Origin: an uncultured Clostridia bacterium
GTDB lineage: Bacteria; Bacillota; Clostridia; Oscillospirales; Acutalibacteraceae
Assembly (NCBI GenBank): GCA_945874765.1
Contig: CAMCHQ010000004.1
Span: 1 to 64,000 of the forward strand
Length of the DNA: 64,000 bases
Direction: 5' to 3'
In this document: positions 26,328 to 34,461 of the stretch, piece after piece
Layout: each line of letters opens with the position of its first letter
Numbering within the stretch: the stretch's first letter is position 1
Translations under genes and position numbers: made by a program
The notes under the pieces: generated by a model
Databases searched by the model: none
What the model was told of the DNA's origin: nothing
The model's input: the letters and a program-made list of their open reading frames with translations, nothing else

Positions 26328-27240
26328 GAAAAGTTATAAGCCTTCCAAAATCGATGAAGAGTTTTTTGATTTGGGTATTGAGCCTCCTAAGATTTACAGA
26401 GAGTCTCAAAGCAGAATTACTCAGGCTCAACAAAAAAGGTCACGCCAAAGCGAAGATTATTACGGTATGACGAGAGTTGAGCGACGTCAAAAGGAAACTA
26501 AAAGACGTGAGAAGAAAAACAAGTTCAGAAAGGCTTTAAGCTGGATAGGAGCCGTTCTGATTATTGTTGCTTTGGGCGCAACCCTTTGCTTGACGGTTTT
26601 TTTCCAAATTAATAATATTACAACTACCGGCAGTAAAATTTATTCAAAAGATAAAATTATCTCCCAATGTATTATTCAAAAAGGCAAAAATCTGTTTACG
26701 GTAGATACGGACACGGCGGCGCAGAGGATAGAGGAAAATCTTCCGTATGTCTACAAGGCTGAAATTAAGCGAAAACTTCCCGATACAATAGAAATTAAAA
26801 TAACAGACGCAAAACCCACTTATTCGCTTCTTTGCGAGGATAATACATATATTCTCCTTGACGATAACTTCAAAGTTCTTGAAAAAGGAGCGCAAATGGC
26901 TACGGGTATCGTTATCAACAAAACAGATATTAAAAGCGCTGATTCGGGTCATAAAATAGAATTTAAAAATTCGGATGTCGGCACCTGCCTTGAACGTTTG
27001 GGTAAGAGTATTAAGAATAATAATTTTACCGAAATCACTTCAATCTACAGCAATAATATAAGCGATAATTACGTTGTTTATGACAACAGAATAACTTTTA
27101 AGCTTGGAAACAGTAAGGATTTAGACGATAAAATTATGAAAGGTCTTGCCGCTTGCGATAAACTCAATGAGTCAAATCCAAACGCAACAGGCACAATGAC
27201 TATATCAACTGACAAGTCAATATACTTTACAGAGGAATAA
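26281..27240 (+). CDS. divIB: Cell-division protein DivIB/FtsQ
   Basis: About 319 residues from ATG 26281, chosen for AAGAGGAG 6 bases upstream; that places the start 47 bases inside murA. It has a highly basic cytoplasmic N-terminus of about 90 residues and one membrane segment (AVLIIVALGATLCLTVFFQI). An external POTRA domain follows (ITTTGSKIYSKDKIISQC, residues about 118-185), then a beta domain. It stabilises the FtsL-DivIC complex at the septum. Identification rests on topology, POTRA pattern and position before ftsZ. Confidence 0.88.
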   Translation: MREQPKKKQSKKNTNKKSYKPSKIDEEFFDLGIEPPKIYRESQSRITQAQQKRSRQSEDYYGMTRVERRQKETKRREKKNKFRKALSWIGAVLIIVALGATLCLTVFFQINNITTTGSKIYSKDKIISQCIIQKGKNLFTVDTDTAAQRIEENLPYVYKAEIKRKLPDTIEIKITDAKPTYSLLCEDNTYILLDDNFKVLEKGAQMATGIVINKTDIKSADSGHKIEFKNSDVGTCLERLGKSIKNNNFTEITSIYSNNISDNYVVYDNRITFKLGNSKDLDDKIMKGLAACDKLNESNPNATGTMTISTDKSIYFTEE

Positions 27241-27306
27241 GTGTAAAGTGAAACGCTTTACATAAAATGTGACAATTGTCGGAATTTGTGCAAAAATAAC
27301 AAATGA

Positions 27307-27392
27307 TATAATATTTCATTATAAAACATTGGCAAAAACTTTTAGAATAATTCAAAAAAAGTATTGCAATTTGATTACAATATTGTTACAAT
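27307..27392 (+). promoter_or_regulatory. Two candidate ftsZ promoters
   Basis: The proximal promoter is TTGCAA (27364-27369) with TACAAT (27387-27392), 17-base spacer. A distal perfect TATAAT (27307-27312) has only a weak -35 (TTGTGC at 27286). The gap of about 220 bases before ftsZ also begins with a short TGTAAAG/CTTTACA hairpin (27242-27262). Confidence 0.55.
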
Positions 27393-27459
27393 ATGAGAGT
27401 AACAAAAGCCTATAGGGGAATTATAGACTAAGAATAATAAAATAAAGGAGAATCACGCA

Positions 27460-28611
27460 ATGGGACGTTATGAAATCGATACAGATGACTCAAAAGTAGT
27501 ACAAATTAAAGTTGTAGGTGTAGGCGGAGGCGGCGGAAACGCAGTCAACCGTATGGTACACTGTAATATTCAGGATGTTGAATTTGTAGCAGTAAACTCT
27601 GATAAGCCTGCTCTTGCAAAGTCAACAGCAACACATAAAATTCTTATCGGCGAGAAGGCAACAAAGGGTATGGGCGCAGGCGCAAGACCTGAGGTTGGTA
27701 CTCGTGCCGCTGAAGAGAGCAGAGAGGCTCTTACAGACGTACTTACAGGTGCAGAAATGGTATTCATCACTGCCGGTATGGGTGGCGGAACAGGTACCGG
27801 TGCAGCCCCTGTAGTAGCTAAAATCGCTAAAGACCTCGGCATTCTTACTGTAGCAGTTGTTACAACTCCTTTCGCTTTTGAAGGTAACAGAAGAATGAAG
27901 CAGGCACAGGAAGGTATCAAGGAGCTTGCACAGTATGTTGACTCCATTATGGTAATTCCTAACGAAAACTTAAAGTATGTAACCGAAGAAAAGATTACTC
28001 TTCTTAATGCATTTGAAATCGCTAATGATGTTCTTCGTCAGGGCGTTCAGTCAGTATCTGACCTTGTTAATGCAACAGGTCTTGTAAACTGCGACTTCGC
28101 CGACGTAACAGAAATTATGAAGGATTCAGGCTATGCTCATATGGGTGTCGGCCGTGCTAAGGGTAAGGATAAGGCAGAGCTCGCAGCTCAGCAGGCTATT
28201 TCTTCACCGCTTCTTAATACTTCTATCGACGGCGCACGTGGTATTCTTATTAATATCACCGCTTCAACAGATATCGGTCTTGAAGAGATTGATGCCGCTT
28301 CTTCAATCGTAAGCGCAGCAGTTCATCCTGATTGTGAAATCATCTGGGGTGCTAACTTCGATGAAGAGCTTGAGGACGAAATGATTATTACTGTTATTGC
28401 TACTCGTTTCGGCGATGAGGGCCCGGGTGCTCCGATTAAGTCAACAACAGCTAATAAGGAAGTTGCTCCTCCGCAGCCTGTAGCTCCTATTGCCGCTCCT
28501 ACTCCGGCAGCTCCGGCACAAAGTTCTGCAGCCGCATCTTCTCCTGTTTCAACATTCAATGATAATGATGATGACGCATTCAGCGAAATCGTTAATTTCT
28601 TCAAGAAATAA
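27460..28611 (+). CDS. ftsZ: Cell-division GTPase FtsZ
   Basis: 383 residues. A tubulin-like GTPase forming the Z ring. GTP-binding features: VVGVGGGGGNAVNRM (residues about 18-32), the tubulin signature GMGGGTGTGAAPVVA (about 107-121) and the T7 loop region NCDFADVTEIM. A Pro/Ala-rich linker (residues about 325-362) precedes the acidic tail. The C-terminal peptide reads DDDAFSEIVNFFKK, unlike the usual IPxFLR-type hook for FtsA/SepF/ZapD. It has its own promoter and a strong terminator, and uses noticeably more optimal codons than its neighbours. Confidence 0.97.
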   Translation: MGRYEIDTDDSKVVQIKVVGVGGGGGNAVNRMVHCNIQDVEFVAVNSDKPALAKSTATHKILIGEKATKGMGAGARPEVGTRAAEESREALTDVLTGAEMVFITAGMGGGTGTGAAPVVAKIAKDLGILTVAVVTTPFAFEGNRRMKQAQEGIKELAQYVDSIMVIPNENLKYVTEEKITLLNAFEIANDVLRQGVQSVSDLVNATGLVNCDFADVTEIMKDSGYAHMGVGRAKGKDKAELAAQQAISSPLLNTSIDGARGILINITASTDIGLEEIDAASSIVSAAVHPDCEIIWGANFDEELEDEMIITVIATRFGDEGPGAPIKSTTANKEVAPPQPVAPIAAPTPAAPAQSSAAASSPVSTFNDNDDDAFSEIVNFFKK

Positions 28612-28627
28612 TCATTAAAATATACTT

Positions 28628-28665
28628 AAAAACCGCACTTCATTCGAGGTGCGGTTTTCTTTTGT
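28628..28665 (+). terminator. ftsZ terminator
   Basis: AAAACCGCAC and GTGCGGTTTT form a 10-base stem followed by TCTTTTG. Confidence 0.85.
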
Positions 28666-28748
28666 TTATCTTTTTGTCAATATGTATATTTTATCAAACA
28701 CTTGTCTTTTAAGCGGAAAATTTTTCCTGTCAAGTAAATTCCTTTACA

Positions 28749-28843
28749 TTTTCAACATTTTCCACATACTTTTCAACAATTTTGCATAGTAAAACCACTA
28801 CTTTTCCACATTCTCAACAACGTTTTCCACAGCGTTTTTAACA
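28749..28843 (+). other. Array of DnaA-box-like 9-mers
   Basis: In the 318-base gene-free stretch after ftsZ, seven same-orientation 9-mers occur. TTTTCCACA is at 28758, 28802 and 28823; TTTTCAACA at 28749 and 28770; TTCTCAACA at 28811; TTTTTAACA at 28835. Start-to-start steps are 9, 12, 32, 9, 12 and 12. TTTTCCACA fits the DnaA-box consensus TTWTNCACA. The rest of the gap holds only the ftsZ terminator, an AT-rich tract and the end of the mannosidase gene. Confidence 0.6.
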
Positions 28844-28929
28844 ATCTGAAAAAGTAAAGTAAAACACCATTACAAAAACACGGCGATTAAATATACATTT
28901 TCTGTATATCTAACCGCCGTATTTATTAT

Positions 28930-31900
28930 TTACCATTCACTTTTTGTGTATGATCGGATAATATTGGTAATAATATTATCTCTCAAAAATCCTTTGCCTT
29001 TTCCGCCGTTTTTCTGGTCTTGAATTTTACCTGCTCTAATTGTTATTGCTTCTGCCTTGTCTGTAATTTTGTCAATCGGAGGTATCTTTCCGAAATCGTA
29101 ATTATCTTCAACAACGTCAATAACATTTTCTGCAAGTGAGGTAAATTCTTCCTTTTGTGCCGAACTCATTGCAAAAATAACTAACTTGTTATTGTCAGGA
29201 AAACGTAATATTTTTTTATTCTTAACATTAAGCGAATATAGATAAATTCTTGCTTTTTTAACAATATTGCCTTCGGGGTGGTGAAGATGAGTGAATTCAT
29301 AGCCGAAAGCCGTTTCGTCATCAGTATGTGCCGTTTGGTTTAAACCGTACATATCCCATTTGCTGTAAGGCGCTGTCATTGATTTAAAGTTGACGTCATA
29401 TTCTTTTCTGTCAATTCTGAATGTGCCTACAATGTCCTCTTCGCTTACAGCACCGGCAAGAATGTATATTTGATTGTATTTTCCGTCAAGCCTGATTTTT
29501 TGACCTCTGCACGCAACTGCGTCAAATCGTGGAGTTTTTCCTTTGCTGTTGCCGTGAGGAATGTAAAAATCAATACCGTTTACCGTAATGTTTCTCTTGA
29601 TTAAATCAATCGGGAGTGAATATCCGCCGCCTTGAAGAATGTTATACTTCATATTTTTATAGTTTGTAAACGCTTTAACATTGTAATTAAGTCGCATAGG
29701 GGTGTAAATATTGTTAAACTTACATTGCTCTGCTTTTGCGAATTTAATTTTCAAAGTCATCGTTTCAAACGGCTTTAACGTAACTCTGATTGTTTTCTTT
29801 TCGGCAGGTGTGTGCTTTCTGATAAATTCCTCGCTTGTGTTTACTTCGTCAACTTCTTCAAATTCACGATAAACACTGAGCGCCGCATTCTTTTGCTCAA
29901 TCGCAGTTGCATTGTTAAGTCTTACAATTAAAGCATCCTTGTCGTATTCGCTTATTTTTACGGCTCTTATAACAATGTTGTCGTGAGAAAGTTTCAAAAG
30001 ACTTGCTACCTGAGAAAATTCGCCTTTTTCACTCTGCTTTTTAACCTCACAAGTGATAAGCTTTCTTGCAAATACCATTGATTCACGGTTTACTCCGTTT
30101 TCAATGTCACCCTCGTGACCGAAAATTCCGAAACTAAAGCAGTTTCTTCCGAGGTCTTGTAAATCCTGCCTTGTTTCTTTTGTGAAAGCACCGACAGGTG
30201 TGTGAATACAAGTGAGCCTTAATGTGCTGTCGTTAGGCTTATCCCAACCGTGCTTGCAGTCTGTAAGAATACTTACGCCGAAATCACCGCTCTTATCTGT
30301 TATGTCAGCCCATTTTTGAGCAGGGACTTCATAAAGATTTTCGCTGTTGTTTTCTCTCTCGGTATATCCTAAGCCGGAATCATATTTTGCAATGTAATTT
30401 GAACTTGCAAGAGGGAATACGGCTTTTAAAAGCGTTCTCCTTGTTCTCCAGTCAATATCGTTGTCAACTCTTATAACTTTGCTGTCGGGATAGAGCGAAA
30501 CGATTTGTGTGATTGTTGAATACTCAGCCTCTCTTGTAATCTTCATTGCTATTCTTGCAGGACCGTTTTCAATTATTTCAAATTCAGGTGTGTTTGCATA
30601 GCAATAAGCCTCTTTGTCTATATCCTCTTTCCTTAATTCCCAAGACGGATAAGCAAGTGAGCCTGTATCGTGAAGCATTGCAAGCTTGATAGGAGCAGAG
30701 ATAAGCTGCCTGTTAAGCTCTTTGTCAAACAAAAATGCAAGGTCGCCGTTTTTGTTGAAAATAACTTTGTATTTGCTGTTTTCAAGTGTGTGACCGCTTA
30801 TTTTAAGGTCTGTTTCAATTTGGCACTGCTCCTCACTCGGAACAACTGCGTAAATGTGAACTGCGAAAGACGGAACATCAGCCTGAAATACTATCTCAAA
30901 ATGCTTTCCGGTCTTGCTTATAACTTGACTCGGTACTTCCTTTTTCTGCTTGTCAATAACCTTGACGAAAGGAGTGTTCACATTAAGCTTAACCTCAGCC
31001 TCAACACTTTCCTTTCTCCTGTATTGCGTAGGGTTGGATACCGAAATTGCAACAGCGTTATCGGGCACCCAGCTTGTGTCCATATTTCTTGAAAGAGCTT
31101 GAATAGATGATGTAAGCTCACCTTTAAATTGAGCGATAGAAGAATAGTAATCGTCCCAAGCGTCATTATAAACTTCCATTAGTGACGTACCTGTAATGTC
31201 ATCGTGGAATTGGTGCTTAATCGAACGCTTCCAAGCCTTGTTGAGATTTTCCTTTGGATAATCATATGTACCGCAAAGAGATGCAAACGAGCAGGCAAAC
31301 TCCGCACTGTGCGCCATTTGCTCACTTTGATAATCAAGCCTCTTGCTTTGCGTACGCGAGGTGTAACAGCCGGCGCCGTGATTAGTCATAAGCATATCGC
31401 CCTTGTATCTCGGAATGAATACGCCGTTTGAACCGTTGTTATATCTCTTCAATTTTGTAAAGACTTTATCGCTTCTTGCACTTTTAACTTGGAATAATTT
31501 GTTGTCCTTGTTGGCTCTTACACTTTCGTCAACGTTTTTAACGCTTTCCTCTGTAGGTGAGCCGCCCCAGTCGCCTGTGCCGTAAAGATGATTTACCCAC
31601 GGAAGCTTCATATTTGTTTCAACATAAGCCTTGTTAATTCCGTCAATAACGCTTAAATCCGCACGAACGTCACCGTCAAGCTTGTATCTGTAGCTTTTGG
31701 CATTGAATGACGCACCGATTTCGTTTCCGTCGGCACCGACCCACATACCTAAGTCAAAAGGTATTCCGTAAGCCGAACCCCAAGAAAGCTTTTGCGTACT
31801 GAAGCCCAAAAGACCTGCATCATTAATGATTTGCGGCAGCTGCGCACCGAAGCCGAAGCAGTCGGGTAAAAAGATATCCTTGCTCTTTTTCTTGAATTTT

Positions 31901-32238
31901 TCATAAAAATAGTTATTGCCGAGAAGAATGTTACGTGTAATAGCCTCGGGAGAGGGGATGTTTACGTCGCCGTTTTCGTATTCCGAGCCGGCAGGATTCC
32001 ATCTGTTCGTTTTAACATATTTTCTGATTTGCTCAAATGCCCTTGGATAATATTCTTCGATAAGCTCATATCTGTAAGCACCCTCAAAGTTGAACATATA
32101 GTTGGGATACTTCTCGATAAGGTCGAAGTTTTTGCTTAATGTGTCCGGAATGAATTTCTCAACCGTGTCTGCAATTGTCCATCTCCAAACAGTGTCAAGA
32201 TGAGACGTTGCAACCATATAAGCTGTTTTAGTCAACAT
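28930..32238 (-). CDS. GH38 alpha-mannosidase
   Basis: 1102 residues, no signal peptide, so probably cytoplasmic. It hydrolyses terminal alpha-mannosyl residues, possibly of imported N-glycan fragments. GH38 markers: the metal motif SHLDTVWRW (residues about 12-20), the nucleophile region IFLPDCFGFGAQLPQI (Asp about 146) and the helical-domain HQFHDDITGTS. The C-terminal 350 residues form the usual beta domains, with a somewhat long tail. It lies 15 bases after a 72-residue ORF in the same direction. A glycerate kinase lies upstream; no sugar transporter is adjacent. Confidence 0.92.
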   Translation of the reverse strand: MLTKTAYMVATSHLDTVWRWTIADTVEKFIPDTLSKNFDLIEKYPNYMFNFEGAYRYELIEEYYPRAFEQIRKYVKTNRWNPAGSEYENGDVNIPSPEAITRNILLGNNYFYEKFKKKSKDIFLPDCFGFGAQLPQIINDAGLLGFSTQKLSWGSAYGIPFDLGMWVGADGNEIGASFNAKSYRYKLDGDVRADLSVIDGINKAYVETNMKLPWVNHLYGTGDWGGSPTEESVKNVDESVRANKDNKLFQVKSARSDKVFTKLKRYNNGSNGVFIPRYKGDMLMTNHGAGCYTSRTQSKRLDYQSEQMAHSAEFACSFASLCGTYDYPKENLNKAWKRSIKHQFHDDITGTSLMEVYNDAWDDYYSSIAQFKGELTSSIQALSRNMDTSWVPDNAVAISVSNPTQYRRKESVEAEVKLNVNTPFVKVIDKQKKEVPSQVISKTGKHFEIVFQADVPSFAVHIYAVVPSEEQCQIETDLKISGHTLENSKYKVIFNKNGDLAFLFDKELNRQLISAPIKLAMLHDTGSLAYPSWELRKEDIDKEAYCYANTPEFEIIENGPARIAMKITREAEYSTITQIVSLYPDSKVIRVDNDIDWRTRRTLLKAVFPLASSNYIAKYDSGLGYTERENNSENLYEVPAQKWADITDKSGDFGVSILTDCKHGWDKPNDSTLRLTCIHTPVGAFTKETRQDLQDLGRNCFSFGIFGHEGDIENGVNRESMVFARKLITCEVKKQSEKGEFSQVASLLKLSHDNIVIRAVKISEYDKDALIVRLNNATAIEQKNAALSVYREFEEVDEVNTSEEFIRKHTPAEKKTIRVTLKPFETMTLKIKFAKAEQCKFNNIYTPMRLNYNVKAFTNYKNMKYNILQGGGYSLPIDLIKRNITVNGIDFYIPHGNSKGKTPRFDAVACRGQKIRLDGKYNQIYILAGAVSEEDIVGTFRIDRKEYDVNFKSMTAPYSKWDMYGLNQTAHTDDETAFGYEFTHLHHPEGNIVKKARIYLYSLNVKNKKILRFPDNNKLVIFAMSSAQKEEFTSLAENVIDVVEDNYDFGKIPPIDKITDKAEAITIRAGKIQDQKNGGKGKGFLRDNIITNIIRSYTKSEW

Positions 32239-32253
32239 AATTATACTACCTAC

Positions 32254-32472
32254 TTACTTTTCAATAATTTCGTATGTAAAATCGTACTTTTCCTGAAGAG
32301 CCTTAACCTTGTCCTCATTGTCCTCAATAAATGTTTCGCTGTAAACGCTTTTTCCGTCTACAGAATAATCCTTAACAATTTGGTTGAGTGCTTCCCAAGC
32401 CTCAGCCTCCTGCGGATAACCGTCCTCAAATCTGATAAGAAATTCTCTGTGCTTTGGTAAAATAACTTTCAT
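32254..32472 (-). CDS. Small acidic protein of unknown function
   Basis: 72 residues from the ATG at 32472, chosen because GAAAGGAA lies upstream; an earlier in-frame start at 32508 lacks one. The sequence MKVILPKHREFLIRFEDGYPQEAEAWEALNQIVKDY is acidic and soluble with predicted helices. I recognise no family. It precedes the mannosidase by 15 bases and is probably cotranscribed, so it may regulate or accompany it. Confidence 0.6.
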   Translation of the reverse strand: MKVILPKHREFLIRFEDGYPQEAEAWEALNQIVKDYSVDGKSVYSETFIEDNEDKVKALQEKYDFTYEIIEK

Positions 32473-32528
32473 TGTATTTTTCCTTTCTTGTATTATTATA
32501 ATATACAAACTTATTATATTATTTTTAT

Positions 32529-33611
32529 CTATTTAATGCAACTGTTATTTATATCTTTAATAACTATTTTAGCTTTTTCATATAACAGCTTTTGCGCATT
32601 TTCAATCGCTTCTTCCACACTTGTGCTCTTGTCAACAAGGCTATACATTTTGTCCCCGAGTTTTACATTTTCAATGTCTCCGCTTAAAACAATGCACTTT
32701 TTGTTATATTTTTTGCAAAGCTCACTTATTTTATATACAAGCTTACCCATAAGCGTTTGTTTGTCTGTTTTTCCCTCGCCGGTTATAACAACGTCGCTTT
32801 CTTTGATTTTTTCTTCAAGACGGGAAGCGTCACAAAGTATATCAAATCCGCTTTTAATTTCTCCGCCGTAAAACGAATAAAGACCGCCGCATATTCCTCC
32901 TGCCGCACCTGAACCCTTAACGTCTCTCATATCTCTCGGCAGAAAAGCATTGAGCATTTTTAAGCCGTCATCAAGCTCTTTTACCTGCTTATCATTTGCA
33001 CCTTTTTGCTTTGCGAAAACATACGCCGCTCCGTTTTTGCCGAAATATACATTATCAACATCACAAGCGTATGTAAAGTTAATTCCCTTTACAATATTTG
33101 TAAACCCTGCACCGTAGATGTTGTTTAAATCTTTTCCTGTGGGGTAGTCTATTTCGTAACCGTCAATGTCTCTGAAAACAGCACCGAGCGCACTTAACGC
33201 ACCTGCTCCGCCGTCACAGCAGCCGCTGCCGCCCAAACCGAGTATAATATTCTTGAAACCCTTTGATACAGCGAACTTTATCAGCTCACCCGTACCGTAA
33301 GACGTAGCATTCATAACGTCTTTTTTCTTTTGAAGTCCGCTTGCCGTTGCACTGTCTATTATGGCGGTGTTTCCATAAGTGTATATGTGACCTTTCATAC
33401 CTCTTGTGTATATGTCACTGCAATGTGTGTAAAGTATTTCACCATTACAAAAGCCACTTAAACATTCTGAAAATCCTTCTCCTCCGTCGGTAAACGGCAG
33501 GCAGGTAATATTATGCTTTTCAACGCTTTCTATTCCGCTTTTTATACTTTGGCAAACTTCTTTTGACGATAAGCTTCCCTTGAAGCTGTCAGGTACGATT
33601 AATATGTTCAT
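32529..33611 (-). CDS. Glycerate kinase (GlxK family)
   Basis: 360 residues, near family length. It phosphorylates glycerate with ATP. Family signatures: the opening ILIVPDSFKGSLSSKEVCQSI, LPFTDGGEGFSECL (residues about 40-53), ILGLGGSGCCDGGAGALSALGA (about 120-141) and VITGEGKTDKQTLMGK near 275. The product (2- or 3-phosphoglycerate) feeds glycolysis. Its start overlaps the upstream YaiI-family gene by 23 bases, indicating coupling. Confidence 0.92.
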   Translation of the reverse strand: MNILIVPDSFKGSLSSKEVCQSIKSGIESVEKHNITCLPFTDGGEGFSECLSGFCNGEILYTHCSDIYTRGMKGHIYTYGNTAIIDSATASGLQKKKDVMNATSYGTGELIKFAVSKGFKNIILGLGGSGCCDGGAGALSALGAVFRDIDGYEIDYPTGKDLNNIYGAGFTNIVKGINFTYACDVDNVYFGKNGAAYVFAKQKGANDKQVKELDDGLKMLNAFLPRDMRDVKGSGAAGGICGGLYSFYGGEIKSGFDILCDASRLEEKIKESDVVITGEGKTDKQTLMGKLVYKISELCKKYNKKCIVLSGDIENVKLGDKMYSLVDKSTSVEEAIENAQKLLYEKAKIVIKDINNSCIK

Positions 33612-34035
33612 TAAGTATTCCTCTCAGTGTTTTTTCAAATTTTTCGTCTTGCTCAATTGTTCTTTTTGACGGACCTTTTAAATGTTTTCCCGCTCTTCTT
33701 GCTTTTTTCGCAAGGTGACGTGAAGTTAAAAGCGTATCAATGTTGAAATCGTTAATTATCAAGCCATTTTGATTAATTATTATTGCACCTTTTGCGAGCG
33801 CCATTGCCGATAAGCCGTAATCCTGACTTATGACTATGTCATTTTCTTTTGCTTCGTTTACAAGTGCGAAATCAGCGCTGTCATTACCTTTGCCGACCGT
33901 TATAACTTTTACACCTTCAATATTAAATTCGTGGCTTGTGTCACAAAAAACAACACTTTCTACACCGTATTCTTTTCCTATTTTGATTGCCTCTTTTGTT
34001 ACGGGACAACCGTCTGCATCAATTAAAATTCTCAT
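33589..34035 (-). CDS. YaiI/YqxD-family protein (DUF188)
   Basis: 148 residues, matching the family in length and motifs: MRILIDADGCPVTKEAIKIG at the N-terminus and DYGLSAMALAKGA near 80. A basic tail region (SRHLAKKARRAGKHLKGP) follows. The fold is PIN/NYN-like with conserved aspartates, so a nuclease role is plausible but unproven. It is the first gene of the pair with glycerate kinase. A promoter with TTGCTT (34065-34070) and TATTAT (34042-34047), 17-base spacer, lies just upstream. Confidence 0.88.
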   Translation of the reverse strand: MRILIDADGCPVTKEAIKIGKEYGVESVVFCDTSHEFNIEGVKVITVGKGNDSADFALVNEAKENDIVISQDYGLSAMALAKGAIIINQNGLIINDFNIDTLLTSRHLAKKARRAGKHLKGPSKRTIEQDEKFEKTLRGILNEHINRT

Positions 34036-34041
34036 AATGAT

Positions 34042-34070
34042 ATAATAACATAATTGTAAAAACTAAGCAA
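34042..34070 (-). promoter_or_regulatory. Promoter of the YaiI-glycerate kinase pair
   Basis: Minus-strand TTGCTT at 34065-34070 and TATTAT at 34042-34047, spacer 17. The MITE-like repeat begins 5 bases further out. Confidence 0.5.
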
Positions 34071-34074
34071 ATAT

Positions 34075-34432
34075 AGACTTTGATAAAGTGGCTAAACCGC
34101 GCCGAATAAAATAAACAAACCTATTTGCCTCCCTTGTGTAAAGGGAGATGGGCGCAACTTGTTGCACTCGGAGGGATTGTAAAAATGCCAAGAACATCGA
34201 GTCCTTGCCATTTTTGGCGCTTTCCGTCTTTTGCTCAGGGGAGTGAATTGTGCGAAGCACAAGAGACACGTGGCTCCAAATTCACTTGTGAATTTGGGAG
34301 AAACAGTACAGTGTACTGTTTCGTAGCAAGTGGAATAAAACAGCACCCGCTCGCAAAATACGAAATTTATCTCACTTTCTCGAAGTCTTCCTGCGTGTAG
34401 AAATTTATAATTGGACTTTTTCTACACGCAGA
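34075..34432. mobile_element. MITE-like repeat element, copy A (composite)
   Basis: Left end AGACTTTGATAAAGTGGCTAAA and right end (reverse complement, 34366-34388) AGACTTCGAGAAAGTGAGATAAA form imperfect terminal inverted repeats. A conserved hairpin follows (CTGCGTGTAGAAA/TTTCTACACGCAG, to 34432). Both ends, GGCGCTTTCCGTCTTTTGCTC and GCACCCGCTCGCAAAATACG recur in copy B. Inside are other repeat units: a CTCCCTTG...GAGGGATT unit (34127-34180, as at 48550) and an AAACAGTA/TACTGTTT palindrome. No transposase is encoded. Confidence 0.7.
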
Positions 34433-34461
34433 AATATGTTATTATATATTTGGTGATATTT

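Noticed and set aside
27242-27262. A catabolite-control (cre) site before ftsZ
   Set aside because: TGAAACGCTTTACA resembles cre but the central CG is out of register; only a short hairpin is supported.
34063-34400. Small open frames inside the MITE-like element
   Set aside because: They follow palindromic repeat sequence, lack ribosome sites and are not shared by copy B.
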